DNA from: Thermoflexales bacterium
Lineage (GTDB): Bacteria; Chloroflexota; Anaerolineae; Fen-1058
Reading direction: 5' to 3'
NCBI GenBank assembly: GCA_017882055.1
Contig: JADGQE010000100.1
Coordinates: 1 to 10,868 of the forward strand
Length of the DNA: 10,868 bases
Shown: piece by piece, positions 1 to 6,375 of the stretch
Position numbering within the stretch: position 1 is the first letter of the stretch
How the letters are laid out: every line of letters begins with the position of its first letter
Notes under the pieces: model-generated
What the model was told of the DNA's origin: nothing
Seen by the model: the letters and a program-made list of their open reading frames with translations, nothing else
Databases searched by the model: none
Made by a program: the position numbers and the translations under genes

Positions 1-38
1 TTTTGAGCTTCAGGCGAGATTTCAACGCGGTAGATCAT
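1..38 (-). CDS. RelE/ParE-type toxin, N-terminus only (cut by window edge)
   Basis: An ATG at 38-36 opens a reading frame that runs off the left edge and encodes MIYRVEISPEAQ. This is the usual opening beta strand and helix start of RelE/ParE-superfamily toxins, which are mRNA interferases or gyrase poisons. The frame overlaps the 3' end of the upstream antitoxin-like gene by 17 bases in a different frame, the translational coupling typical of type II toxin-antitoxin pairs. Only 12 residues are visible, so the family call rests on the N-terminal pattern plus gene arrangement. Catalytic residues cannot be seen and RelE cannot be told from ParE. Confidence 0.6.
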   Translation of the reverse strand, partial: MIYRVEISPEAQ

Positions 39-315
39 GCTCTTGCCCTGACGGGGCGAGTTCGCCCTCGAATTCCTCCAGGGTCTTCCAGCCTTCCCGG
101 CTCACTTTGTATTGCTCGCTCATGGTCAGCGCGTCATGTAAGAGTTGTTCATCACCGGCAGGATCGAGTGGGCCTTCCTGATCCCAGTCATCAACGACAG
201 GCACGGTTGGCACACGAAGCAGGCGGACGAATTCCTCGCGTACGACGCGCCGGATGAGATTTTCGAGATCAGAGAGACTAATGGTAATCGATGCTTGAGG
301 CATGCCCGGACTCAT
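22..315 (-). CDS. Putative type II antitoxin (97 aa)
   Basis: A small acidic protein of 97 aa. Residues 12-34 (ISLSDLENLIRRVVREEFV) form a probable strand and helix. They are followed by a Pro/Asp-rich linker (36-56) and a C-terminal segment with WKTLEEFEGELA (76-87), which probably binds the toxin. The start at 315 is supported by AAAGGAG 8 bases upstream (324-330); an internal ATG at 303 is less well placed. The stop lies inside the next gene, whose first residues look like a RelE/ParE toxin, so the pair is read as one operon. I do not recognise a named antitoxin family such as PhD, RelB or HicB. Similar small proteins next to RelE-type toxins are familiar from Chloroflexi and cyanobacteria. 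The function call is therefore contextual. Confidence 0.55.
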   Translation of the reverse strand: MSPGMPQASITISLSDLENLIRRVVREEFVRLLRVPTVPVVDDWDQEGPLDPAGDEQLLHDALTMSEQYKVSREGWKTLEEFEGELAPSGQEHDLPR

Positions 316-386
316 GGCAAATACTCCTTTCCCCGCACAAGGTCACACAACGAGTGCTAAGAAGTTTGACGCTGTCATTCAAGTCA

Positions 387-416
387 ATTATAACTACAAA
401 GATGCGAAGTTGCTAA
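387..416 (-). promoter_or_regulatory. Candidate promoter of the toxin-antitoxin pair
   Basis: On the minus strand a perfect TATAAT (392-387) lies 18 bases downstream of TTAGCA (416-411), which matches 4 of 6 positions of TTGACA. The predicted start of transcription is near 380, leaving a leader of about 65 bases before the antitoxin ATG at 315. The -35 box is weak, so the call rests mainly on the -10 box and position. Confidence 0.4.
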
Positions 417-453
417 AAGCCTTTGTGTCTGCCCACACTTGCACCGGCCATAC

Positions 454-533
454 CTGGCTCTCCACTGGAGAGCCAGTGGCCCGCCAGGCGCACTGCGTGG
501 TTGCAGTGCGGTGTGCCCGCCGCAATGCGGCGG
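454..533. repeat. Cluster of three adjacent perfect hairpins
   Basis: Three inverted repeats follow one another without overlap. At 454-476, CTGGCTCTCC and its complement form 10 bp around a 3-base loop. At 489-510, CGCACTGC forms 8 bp around a 6-base loop. At 517-533, CCGCCGC forms 7 bp around a 3-base loop (AAT). They lie 29 to 108 bases beyond the stop codon of the ferredoxin reductase gene (562) and upstream of the antitoxin promoter. No T-run follows any of them on the minus strand, so they are poor classical terminators. They could be REP-like units, a 3' mRNA-stabilising structure or an attenuator. Confidence 0.6.
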
Positions 534-561
534 CAGCGCGCCCTCGTGGTGAGTAGACTGA

Positions 562-1962
562 TTATCGGCCTAAAGCAGCCAGCATATCTTCAACGCGCGT
601 GAACTTCACGCGCGGGCTGCCCTGCGCTTTGCCGCGCTCGAGCTCAATCTGATCGAGCTTCTGCCAATCGGCGTATGAGACGTAGCGGGGCTGGCGCTGC
701 TTCACCCATTGCTCGGCGTCGCTCCACGATGGCTTGGCCGGATTCAAAATCGATCCTTTTTGTAAGTCTTCCAACATGCACATCACGGTCTCGACCGAAT
801 CAGGCTTGTTGGTGCCGACGACGCCGCTGGGTCCGCGTTTGATCCAGCCGGAGGTGTATTGACCGACGATCGGCTGCTGCGTGTTTGGATCGATCACGCG
901 GCCTTTCTCGTTTAGAATGACGCCCCAACGATCGTTGAAAGGCACGCCTGGCAGAGGCACGCCGCGATAGCCGACGGATCGAAACACGAGTCCGACCGGC
1001 AATTCTTCAAAATGATCCGTTGCTTTGGGGCTGAGCGTGCCGGCGTCGGTTTTATACAACGCATTCTTAACCAGGCGCATCTTCACCAGTCGCCCGGATT
1101 CGTCGCCGATCAGTTCAACCGGCGATACGAGAAAACGAATGGTCAGCTGGCGTGCTTTGCCGGTCGGTTGACGCCGGGCGAGTTCTTGCAGCATCTCCAC
1201 TTTTTTCACCAGTGTTCGATCTTTGCTGCTATCCACTTCGGCGCGGCTCAGCTCGTCGAGCTGCGCTTCCTCGGGCCGGACAAACGCATCAGCGCCGGCC
1301 AACTCGCCAATCTCCTTAATCTCCGGGTTGGTGAAAGCGGCTTGCGCCGGGCCGCGTCGACCGAGTACGTACACTTCTTTGATGCGGCTGTTCTTCAACG
1401 CCGCCTGCGCGTAATCGGCCGTGTCGGTTTCAGCCAGCTCTTCGGGCGTGAGGCACAACATGCGCGCCACGTCGATCGCCACGTTGCCCACGCCGACCAC
1501 CGCCACAGACTCCACCGACAGATCGAATTGGCAGTTGCGAAAATCGGGATGGCCGTTGTACCACGCGACAAATTCGGTGGCGGGATGGCTGCCCTTGAGG
1601 TCTTCGCCGGGGATGCCCATGCGCCGATCGGTCTGCGCGCCAGTCGCATATAAAATTTGGTGGTAGTGGTCCTTGAGATCATCCAGGGTGACATGCACAC
1701 CATACTCGACGTTCCCAAAGAAACGGAAGCGTGGATTGGACGCAATGCCATCGAAGACTTTCGTGACGGATTTGATCTTTTGATGATCGGGCGCAACGCC
1801 GCCGCGCACCAGGCCGAAGGGCGTGGGCAGGCGATCGTACATATCGACTTCAATGACGAGATTGTTTTGCTTAAACAAGTGGTCAGCCGCGTAAAACGCC
1901 GCCGGACCGGAGCCGATGATCGCGACTCGCAGCGGATTGGATTCCGTACCGGGTTGTGTCAT
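562..1962 (-). CDS. fprA: Ferredoxin/adrenodoxin-type NADP+ reductase (FprA family)
   Basis: A two-dinucleotide-binding flavoprotein that moves electrons between NADP(H) and ferredoxin in the cytoplasm. Its 466 aa match the usual size of FprA and mitochondrial adrenodoxin reductase (about 450-460). Visible motifs are the FAD-binding GSGPAA (17-22), PFGLVRGGVAPDH (48-60), the NADP-binding GVGNVAIDVAR (157-167), VLGRRGPAQAAFTNPEIKEI (199-218) and the FAD-contacting GWIKRGPSGVVGTNK (372-386). All are hallmarks of this family rather than of plant-type FNR or thioredoxin reductase. A C-terminal stretch of about 50 residues (415-466) is more variable. The ATG at 1962 has AGGGG (1972-1976) 9 bases upstream, inside the end of the CBS gene, so the two are one transcript with a 6-base gap. 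The hairpin cluster follows the stop. No ferredoxin gene is visible. The family is secure; the physiological direction is unknown. Confidence 0.9.
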   Translation of the reverse strand: MTQPGTESNPLRVAIIGSGPAAFYAADHLFKQNNLVIEVDMYDRLPTPFGLVRGGVAPDHQKIKSVTKVFDGIASNPRFRFFGNVEYGVHVTLDDLKDHYHQILYATGAQTDRRMGIPGEDLKGSHPATEFVAWYNGHPDFRNCQFDLSVESVAVVGVGNVAIDVARMLCLTPEELAETDTADYAQAALKNSRIKEVYVLGRRGPAQAAFTNPEIKEIGELAGADAFVRPEEAQLDELSRAEVDSSKDRTLVKKVEMLQELARRQPTGKARQLTIRFLVSPVELIGDESGRLVKMRLVKNALYKTDAGTLSPKATDHFEELPVGLVFRSVGYRGVPLPGVPFNDRWGVILNEKGRVIDPNTQQPIVGQYTSGWIKRGPSGVVGTNKPDSVETVMCMLEDLQKGSILNPAKPSWSDAEQWVKQRQPRYVSYADWQKLDQIELERGKAQGSPRVKFTRVEDMLAALGR

Positions 1963-1968
1963 GAAGGC

Positions 1969-2397
1969 CTACCCCTGCGTAATCTGCGTCTGCAAGGTAT
2001 CGACTTCGCCGGCGTATTGTTCGAGCTGCGCTTTGACCACATCGCCGATCGAGACGATGCCCACCAGCTGGCCCTGATCCATCACCGGGATGTGCCGGAT
2101 ATGTTTGTCGGTCATGGTTCGCTCCACCGAGCGGATATCGTCGTGCGGCGTGCCGGTGATGATGTGCTGAGTCATCACCGCGCTCACTTTCTGCGCAAGG
2201 ATCGCATCCGTGCGGGCCGCAGCGTGAACGATGTCGCGCTCGGACAGAATTCCGACCGGCCGGCCCGTGTCATCGACGACGACCAGCGCGCCAATGTTGT
2301 ACTGTAACAGCAGGCGGGCGGCCTCCTTGATCGTTCGGTCGGGCAAAATCGTGTGGACTTGCATACCTTTGGTGGCGAGAATATTTTCGATCTTCAT
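1969..2397 (-). CDS. CBS-domain pair protein (142 aa)
   Basis: A stand-alone Bateman module of two CBS repeats, roughly residues 8-62 (ending in VGILSERDIV) and 72-128 (ending in VGIVSIGDVV), with a short helical tail. CBS pairs bind adenine nucleotides, SAM or NAD-type ligands and usually act as energy or redox sensors. The typical phosphate-contacting positions appear as SERD (52-55) and SIGD (116-119). There is no extra catalytic or DNA-binding domain. The ATG at 2397 has GAGGAGA about 7 bases upstream. Only 6 bases separate it from the FprA-family reductase, so co-expression is nearly certain, and regulation of that enzyme by nucleotide binding is a reasonable but unproven guess. Confidence 0.9.
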   Translation of the reverse strand: MKIENILATKGMQVHTILPDRTIKEAARLLLQYNIGALVVVDDTGRPVGILSERDIVHAAARTDAILAQKVSAVMTQHIITGTPHDDIRSVERTMTDKHIRHIPVMDQGQLVGIVSIGDVVKAQLEQYAGEVDTLQTQITQG

Positions 2398-2476
2398 AGC
2401 GAATCTCCTCTCAGAATTTGACTGGCCTGGTCAAAGGGACGACGCATCCAAATGGAGATGATGGCTAACGTTGAGA

Positions 2477-2506
2477 ATTATATCCTACTCCCGGCGCTAA
2501 TAGCAA
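2477..2506 (-). promoter_or_regulatory. Promoter for the CBS / ferredoxin reductase operon
   Basis: On the minus strand TTGCTA (2506-2501, 4 of 6 to consensus) is separated by 18 bases from a perfect TATAAT (2482-2477). Transcription would start near 2470, giving a leader of about 70 bases to the CBS start at 2397. The 207-base gap between the SDR stop and the CBS start contains no convincing gene. It also holds a 9-base direct repeat, ACTACTTAG (2511-2519 and 2604-2612), whose meaning is unclear. Confidence 0.5.
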
Positions 2507-2604
2507 AACGACTACTTAGAAAAGCAAGTCGACAATCCCAACGCGGACCTGTACCGAACGGCATGGCGCGAAGCGTGCAGTTCTACGGGATTTTCGGACA
2601 GCAA

Positions 2605-3615
2605 CTACTTAGCGCGGGTACGCTGCGGCCAGGCGTTTCGAAAGTAACCCATCTTCCGGTACCACTCAAGCGTGATACGCGCGCCTTCTTCAAACGGGGT
2701 CGGCTCGAAGCCGAGTTCGCGCCGGGCCTTGTCGCTGTTGACGATCCAATCATAAAACACATAGGTGGCCAGATTGATCGGATAGAAGGGTTCGTGCCGG
2801 ACCAGATTTCCGAACAGCGTCATCAGCCGCGCCAGCCACAGCATCCCCCACTGCGGCGCATTGATGAAGTGGGTGTCGCGGCCCAGCAAACGGGCAATCA
2901 CCTCATTGGCAGCGTGATGCGTTATGCTTGGCCCGCACACGTTGTAGACTTCGCCGGGCGTGCCGCGCGTCAAAGCCGCTTCGATGACGTGCGCCAGATC
3001 GGGCGTGAAGATCGGAAAGGTCAGGTGCTGGCCGCGGTGGATTTGCAGCGGCAGGCGGCGGATGTGGGGGTCTTCGAAAAAGATCCGGTTCCAGGCATAA
3101 TGCCCGTAGGGGCCGTAAAACGCGCCGGGGCGCAGGATGATGGCCGGCAAGCCGCAGTCGCGGGTATGGTGCAGGATGACGCCTTCGCCGTCGAGTTTGC
3201 TTTGCTGATAGGCGTCGCGCGGCGCGCACGGATAAAGTTCGTCGATGATCGTGCCGGGTTTGGGTGCGCCGACGACGGCCACCGTCGATAGATGAATGAA
3301 GCGCCGCACGCCGGCTTGCCGGGCCGCCTCGGCCACGTGGTGTGTGCCGCGCACGTTGGTGTTGAAGAAGTCCTCGTATTTGCCCCAGAAGCGAAAGTGA
3401 CCGGCGGCATGAATCACGGCCTCGCAGCCATCGACCAGTTTCAGCACGGCAGCCGGTTCGCGCACATCGCCGCAAACCAGCTCGACGCCGCGCTCGATCA
3501 GGAATTGAGCGTCGCTGGTCGGCCGCACCAGACAGCGAACCTGGTGGCCGCGTTCGATCAGGAGCGGAACGAGACTGTGACCCAGAAAACCGGTTGCGCC
3601 TGTGACTGCAATCAT
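2605..3615 (-). CDS. Extended SDR: NAD-dependent epimerase/dehydratase-like reductase
   Basis: An extended short-chain dehydrogenase/reductase of 336 aa, cytoplasmic and NAD(P)-dependent. The Rossmann motif is TGATGFLG (5-12), with an acidic GDV at 49-51, catalytic Ser/Thr in LSTVAVVG (109-116), the YQQSK catalytic Tyr136/Lys140 pair, and LRPGAFYGPYG (161-171). The layout resembles dihydroflavonol-reductase / 3-beta-HSD-like and HpnA-type sugar epimerases. Substrate cannot be assigned. I chose the ATG at 3615 because it places the Rossmann strand at the N-terminus. A longer frame from a GTG at 3672 would add 19 residues encoded by the neighbouring hairpin repeat. Neither start has a good Shine-Dalgarno: the sequence before 3615 ends in ACTATCCCAT, and the nearest G-rich stretch (GGTGG) is about 15 bases off, inside the repeat. 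Confidence 0.85.
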   Translation of the reverse strand: MIAVTGATGFLGHSLVPLLIERGHQVRCLVRPTSDAQFLIERGVELVCGDVREPAAVLKLVDGCEAVIHAAGHFRFWGKYEDFFNTNVRGTHHVAEAARQAGVRRFIHLSTVAVVGAPKPGTIIDELYPCAPRDAYQQSKLDGEGVILHHTRDCGLPAIILRPGAFYGPYGHYAWNRIFFEDPHIRRLPLQIHRGQHLTFPIFTPDLAHVIEAALTRGTPGEVYNVCGPSITHHAANEVIARLLGRDTHFINAPQWGMLWLARLMTLFGNLVRHEPFYPINLATYVFYDWIVNSDKARRELGFEPTPFEEGARITLEWYRKMGYFRNAWPQRTRAK

Positions 3616-3628
3616 ATGGGATAGTTTT

Positions 3629-3717
3629 AACCACCAAGACACGAAGTTTTCCAATGCGTTGATCTTGATCACCGGGACACGAAATATTAGGCTTTTCCTG
3701 GTGTCTTCGTGGTGAAT
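3629..3717. repeat. Hairpin repeat, copy A (left of the GxxExxY gene)
   Basis: An 89-base element whose ends are imperfect inverted repeats: ACCACCAAGACACGAAG at the left pairs with the complement of CCTGGTGTCTTCGTGGT at the right, 14 of 17 positions. Between the arms it shares a 30-base block identical to copy B (3636-3665 here, 4211-4240 there) and a nearly identical right half through GGCTTTTC. It ends 8 bases short of the GxxExxY stop codon and starts 13 bases before the SDR start codon. Same orientation as copy B. Confidence 0.85.
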
Positions 3718-3725
3718 CCCTGAAT

Positions 3726-4118
3726 CTATAAAACGATGCGTTTGATGCCGTGCTTGATCAAAGGCACGTTGAAGTTGATGAGAAAGCCCAGTCGCTTCCC
3801 GCTCAATTTAAGATAACTGAGAACTTGCGCCATGAAAACAGGGTTAAGTGTATCCACTGATTTCAATTCACAAATCACCTCGTCTTCTATCAAGACATCC
3901 AGGCGCAGGCCTTCGTCAAATCGGATTCCGTCATAAACGATGGGGATGCTAACCTGTCGCTGATATGATAGCCCTTGCTTGCCAAGTTCATGACAGAAGC
4001 AAATCTCATAAACACTTTCCAGCAAGCCGGGGCCCAATGCCTTATGGACTGCATATGCAGCCGCCACGATCGCATGGCCGATGCGTTCCTCTTCGGGAGA
4101 GATAGGAGCATATGACAT
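3726..4118 (-). CDS. GxxExxY family protein (PD-(D/E)XK nuclease fold)
   Basis: A 130-residue protein of the GxxExxY family. The signature is visible as GLLESVY (31-37: Gly31, Glu34, Tyr37). A PD-(D/E)XK-type active site follows: Asp74 in LRLDVLI and Glu84-x-Lys86 in ICELKSV. A hydrophobic C-terminus (GFLINFNVPLIKHGIKRIVL) closes the fold. The family has no settled function; the residues suggest metal-dependent nucleic-acid cleavage. The start at 4118 has AAAGGAG with a 5-base spacer. A longer frame back to 4196 would only translate the upstream repeat DNA. The gene is enclosed by copies of one hairpin repeat (A downstream, short copy C and full copy B upstream). Its GATC count is low (2 in 393 bases) compared with the flanking genes, which fits an inserted module. 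Confidence 0.85.
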   Translation of the reverse strand: MSYAPISPEEERIGHAIVAAAYAVHKALGPGLLESVYEICFCHELGKQGLSYQRQVSIPIVYDGIRFDEGLRLDVLIEDEVICELKSVDTLNPVFMAQVLSYLKLSGKRLGFLINFNVPLIKHGIKRIVL

Positions 4119-4133
4119 CTTAACTCCTTTGCT

Positions 4134-4178
4134 AACCACCAAAACATTTCTGAGTGTCTTGGTGCCTTCATAGTGAAT
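4134..4178. repeat. Hairpin repeat, short copy C
   Basis: A shortened relative of repeats A and B. It keeps the terminal arms (AACCACCAA at the left, GTGTCTTGGTG through GTGAAT at the right) but lacks the 30-base middle block. CACCAAAAC (4137-4145) pairs with GTCTTGGTG (4156-4164), 9 bp with one G-T wobble around a 10-base loop. It lies 16 bases upstream of the GxxExxY start codon, so it will be in the 5' leader of that gene if the transcript begins further upstream. Confidence 0.65.
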
Positions 4179-4196
4179 AACGAATCGGAAGGTCAT

Positions 4197-4299
4197 ACCA
4201 CAAAGACACTAAGACACGAAGTTTTCCAATGCGTTGATCTAGATCGCCGGACACGAAATTTTAGGCTTTTCTTGGTGTCTTCGTGCCTTTGTGGTGAAT
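4197..4299. repeat. Hairpin repeat, copy B (right of the GxxExxY gene)
   Basis: A 103-base copy in the same orientation as A. The terminal arms are longer, about 25 bases each, and pair at 22 of 25 positions (left arm 4197-4221, right arm 4271-4295). Relative to copy A each arm carries about 8 more bases, and the two additions are complementary to each other. The middle contains the 30-base block identical to copy A (4211-4240). It ends 36 bases before the ALDH stop codon. Confidence 0.85.
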
Positions 4300-4335
4300 A
4301 ACTCGCCGGGGTCACGCAATACGCAACACGTCGAT

Positions 4336-5865
4336 CTAATCATCGATCTGCGGCGTCAGGATATCGTACCAGAAGCGATTCTTGCGAACACGGCTCAAAT
4401 CGACATGGATGTGCTTGACCTCGCTATAGGCCTTCATTCCCCACTCGCCCAGTTCGCGGCCGAGGCCGCTTTGTTTGTAGCCGCCGAAGGGCGCTTCGGC
4501 GCTGATGATGTGATGATCGTTGATCCAGACCGTGCCCGCGCGAATCTGGTACGCCACCTTCACCGCCCGATCGATGTCGGCGCTCCACACACTGGCGGCC
4601 AGTCCATAGATCGTCTCGTTGGCGAGGCGGATGGCCTCTTCGAGGCTGTCGTACTTGATCACCGACAACACCGGCCCGAAGATCTCTTCCTGCGCGATCC
4701 GCATGTCATTGCGCACGTTCGTGAAGATCGTCGGCGTGATGAAGTGGCCGTGCGCCAGTTCCGGCTCGGTGGGGCGCCGGCCCAGCAGCACCGGCGTGGC
4801 GCCGGCGTCGAGACCGGCCTGAATGTAGCCTTCGACGGTGCGCAGCTGGCCGGCGCTGATCAAGGGGCCGAGATCAGTTGTTCCATCGGCCGGCAGGCCA
4901 ATGTGCAACTTGCTCGCGCGATCGACTAAACGTTCCATAAACCGATCGTAGATTTTGCCGGACACGAATAAACGGGTGCCCGCTTCACAGACCTGGCCGT
5001 TGTGCATGAACGCCGCCCACAAACTGCCTTCGACGGCGATGTCCAATTCCGCGTCGTCGAGAATCAATGTCGGGTTCTTGCCGCCCAGTTCAAGCGTGAC
5101 TTTCTTAACGGTCGATGAGGCCTGGCGCATCACATCGCGTCCGACTTCGGTGCTGCCGGTGAAGGCAATCTTATCGACCAGCGGATTCGTGCACAGTTCA
5201 GTCCCGATCACGCTGCCCGGTCCGGTCACAAGATTTAAGGTGCCGGGTGGCAGCAAGCCTGTTTCGTGAATAATCTCAACTAGCTTCAGCGCACTGAGCG
5301 GCGTGTAGCTGGCCGGTTTGAGGACGACGCAGTTGCCCGCGGCCAATGCCGGCGCGATCTTCCACACGGCCATCAAAAACGGAAAGTTCCACGGGATGAT
5401 CTGGCCGCACACGCCGATCGGTTCGTGGCGCACGAAGTTATACGACAGCGTCGGAAACGTAATCTGCGGCAACGGTTCCAAAGGCTCAAAGTCAGCCAGC
5501 CTGGCGAAGTGTCGAAAGTGCACCAGGCCAGTCGGAATGTCCATGAGATTTGCTTTGCGCCACGTCGCGCCGCTGTTGTGCATTTCCCAATCGGCCAATT
5601 CAGTCTGGTGCTCTTCCAGCACGTTGACAATCTGGTGCAGAATGCGTGAGCGTTCGCCGGGCGCCATGTTCGGCCACGCGCCGTGATCGAAGGCCTGCCG
5701 GGCGGCCCGGATCGCGTCGCGCGTATCTTCGGCATCGGCTTTGGCGACGTGCGCCAGCACTTCGCCGGTGGCCGGATCGTAAGCCGGTTCGTAGTGCTCG
5801 GATCGTCCGGCCCGCCATTGCCCATTGATATACAGGTTAAAGATCGGCAGAGAATTGTCAGACAT
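4336..5865 (-). CDS. NAD(P)-dependent aldehyde dehydrogenase
   Basis: An ALDH-superfamily enzyme of 509 aa that oxidises an aldehyde to the acid in the cytoplasm. Key residues are in place: Asn160 in PWNFP, Lys183 in VLKPA, the FTGST nucleotide loop (235-239), general base Glu259 in LELGGKNP, nucleophile Cys293 in GQVCEAGTR, and EEIFGP (393-398). FGGYKQSGLGRE (460-471) is the usual C-terminal signature. Length matches classical non-acylating ALDHs. Glu at 294 after the catalytic Cys is not the most common residue. The substrate cannot be read from sequence. The ATG at 5865 is chosen because GGAG sits 9 bases upstream; a GTG at 5880 would overlap that ribosome-binding site. It follows a terminator, so it probably has its own promoter, though I see no strong one in the 70-base gap. 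Confidence 0.93.
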   Translation of the reverse strand: MSDNSLPIFNLYINGQWRAGRSEHYEPAYDPATGEVLAHVAKADAEDTRDAIRAARQAFDHGAWPNMAPGERSRILHQIVNVLEEHQTELADWEMHNSGATWRKANLMDIPTGLVHFRHFARLADFEPLEPLPQITFPTLSYNFVRHEPIGVCGQIIPWNFPFLMAVWKIAPALAAGNCVVLKPASYTPLSALKLVEIIHETGLLPPGTLNLVTGPGSVIGTELCTNPLVDKIAFTGSTEVGRDVMRQASSTVKKVTLELGGKNPTLILDDAELDIAVEGSLWAAFMHNGQVCEAGTRLFVSGKIYDRFMERLVDRASKLHIGLPADGTTDLGPLISAGQLRTVEGYIQAGLDAGATPVLLGRRPTEPELAHGHFITPTIFTNVRNDMRIAQEEIFGPVLSVIKYDSLEEAIRLANETIYGLAASVWSADIDRAVKVAYQIRAGTVWINDHHIISAEAPFGGYKQSGLGRELGEWGMKAYSEVKHIHVDLSRVRKNRFWYDILTPQIDD

Positions 5866-5935
5866 GTTAAAGGTCTCCACAACACGTGAGCTAGAGTATC
5901 ATCGCAAAAAAGCGGGGAGAAACCGGGTTGTTCGG

Positions 5936-5955
5936 AAAAACCCGGCTTCCGGGTT
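5936..5955 (-). terminator. Intrinsic terminator overlapping the SCP2 stop codon
   Basis: Read on the minus strand, AACCCGG pairs with CCGGGTT (7 bp, 3-base loop AAG), and the stem runs into five Ts. The hairpin begins within the TAA stop codon of the SCP2 gene. A third CCGGGTT copy at 5923-5929 allows an alternative stem with the same middle arm. It should end the ImmA-like/SCP2 transcript before the ALDH gene. Confidence 0.65.
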
Positions 5956-6370
5956 ACGCGTCGGAAAATTCCGTCGGCACGCGGGTGGCGCACTCGACGA
6001 GTTCTTGCGCGGCTTTGGTGTACTTGAGCAGCGTGACCATGTTGCCTTTGATTTTGAGCTGCCCGGACACCATCGCTTGAATCGGGCCGATCTGCTTGTT
6101 GATCACTTTCTTCCAGTTGGCCAGCGGCGCGTGGATGGTGTAGGCCGCGCTGATGGGCTGCGCCGGATCGATGATCTTCGCAGCGCGGCACTGGCCGTGC
6201 CACAGATCCACCCACATAGCTGTCGGTTGGCCGGTGCTGTCGGGGACATCGTCGATCGTGAAGTTAATCGCGCCTTCCCACGTCTGCGCGACTTCGGCAT
6301 AGACCGAACTGTGATTCACTTCGTCTTTGACGGCTTTGATCCATTCATCACTGGGGAATTTGATCGACAT
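5954..6370 (-). CDS. SCP2 sterol-carrier-fold protein (138 aa)
   Basis: A single SCP2 domain fills the protein. The fold is marked by the beta-strand region WEGAINFTIDDV (31-42), the WVDLWHGQC stretch (53-61), and the typical C-terminal block GQLKIKGNMVTLLKYTKAAQ (103-122), which lines the lipid tunnel. Such stand-alone proteins bind lipids or other hydrophobic ligands non-enzymatically; the ligand here is unknown. The ATG at 6370 has GGAG about 9 bases upstream, overlapping the stop of the preceding gene (gap 5 bases), so the two are translationally coupled. No signal peptide or membrane segment is seen. Confidence 0.85.
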   Translation of the reverse strand: MSIKFPSDEWIKAVKDEVNHSSVYAEVAQTWEGAINFTIDDVPDSTGQPTAMWVDLWHGQCRAAKIIDPAQPISAAYTIHAPLANWKKVINKQIGPIQAMVSGQLKIKGNMVTLLKYTKAAQELVECATRVPTEFSDA

Positions 6371-6375
6371 GGTTC

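Noticed and set aside
302..556. Plus-strand 84-codon frame across the three hairpins
   Set aside because: No ribosome-binding site; its sequence is set by the inverted repeats and it has no recognisable motif.
1012..1653. Plus-strand open frame of 213 codons
   Set aside because: Antisense to the ferredoxin reductase gene, which has clear FAD and NADP motifs; His- and Arg-rich composition with no ribosome-binding site.
2452..3291. Long plus-strand open frame (279 codons)
   Set aside because: It lies opposite the SDR gene, whose catalytic motifs are all in the minus-strand frame. The plus frame has no family motif and is a shadow of GC-rich codon use.
3726..4196. Longer GxxExxY start at 4196
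   Set aside because: The extra 26 residues are encoded by repeat copy C and flanking DNA; the ATG at 4118 has an excellent AAAGGAG and matches the family length.
3629..4299. CRISPR array or tandem repeat array
   Set aside because: Only two full copies and one short copy, about 500 bases apart with a gene between; no regular spacers and no cas genes.
5373..6215. Minus-strand frame of 280 codons spanning ALDH and SCP2 genes
   Set aside because: It crosses two genes with secure family motifs in other frames and a terminator between them; Arg/Pro/Trp-rich composition typical of a shadow frame.
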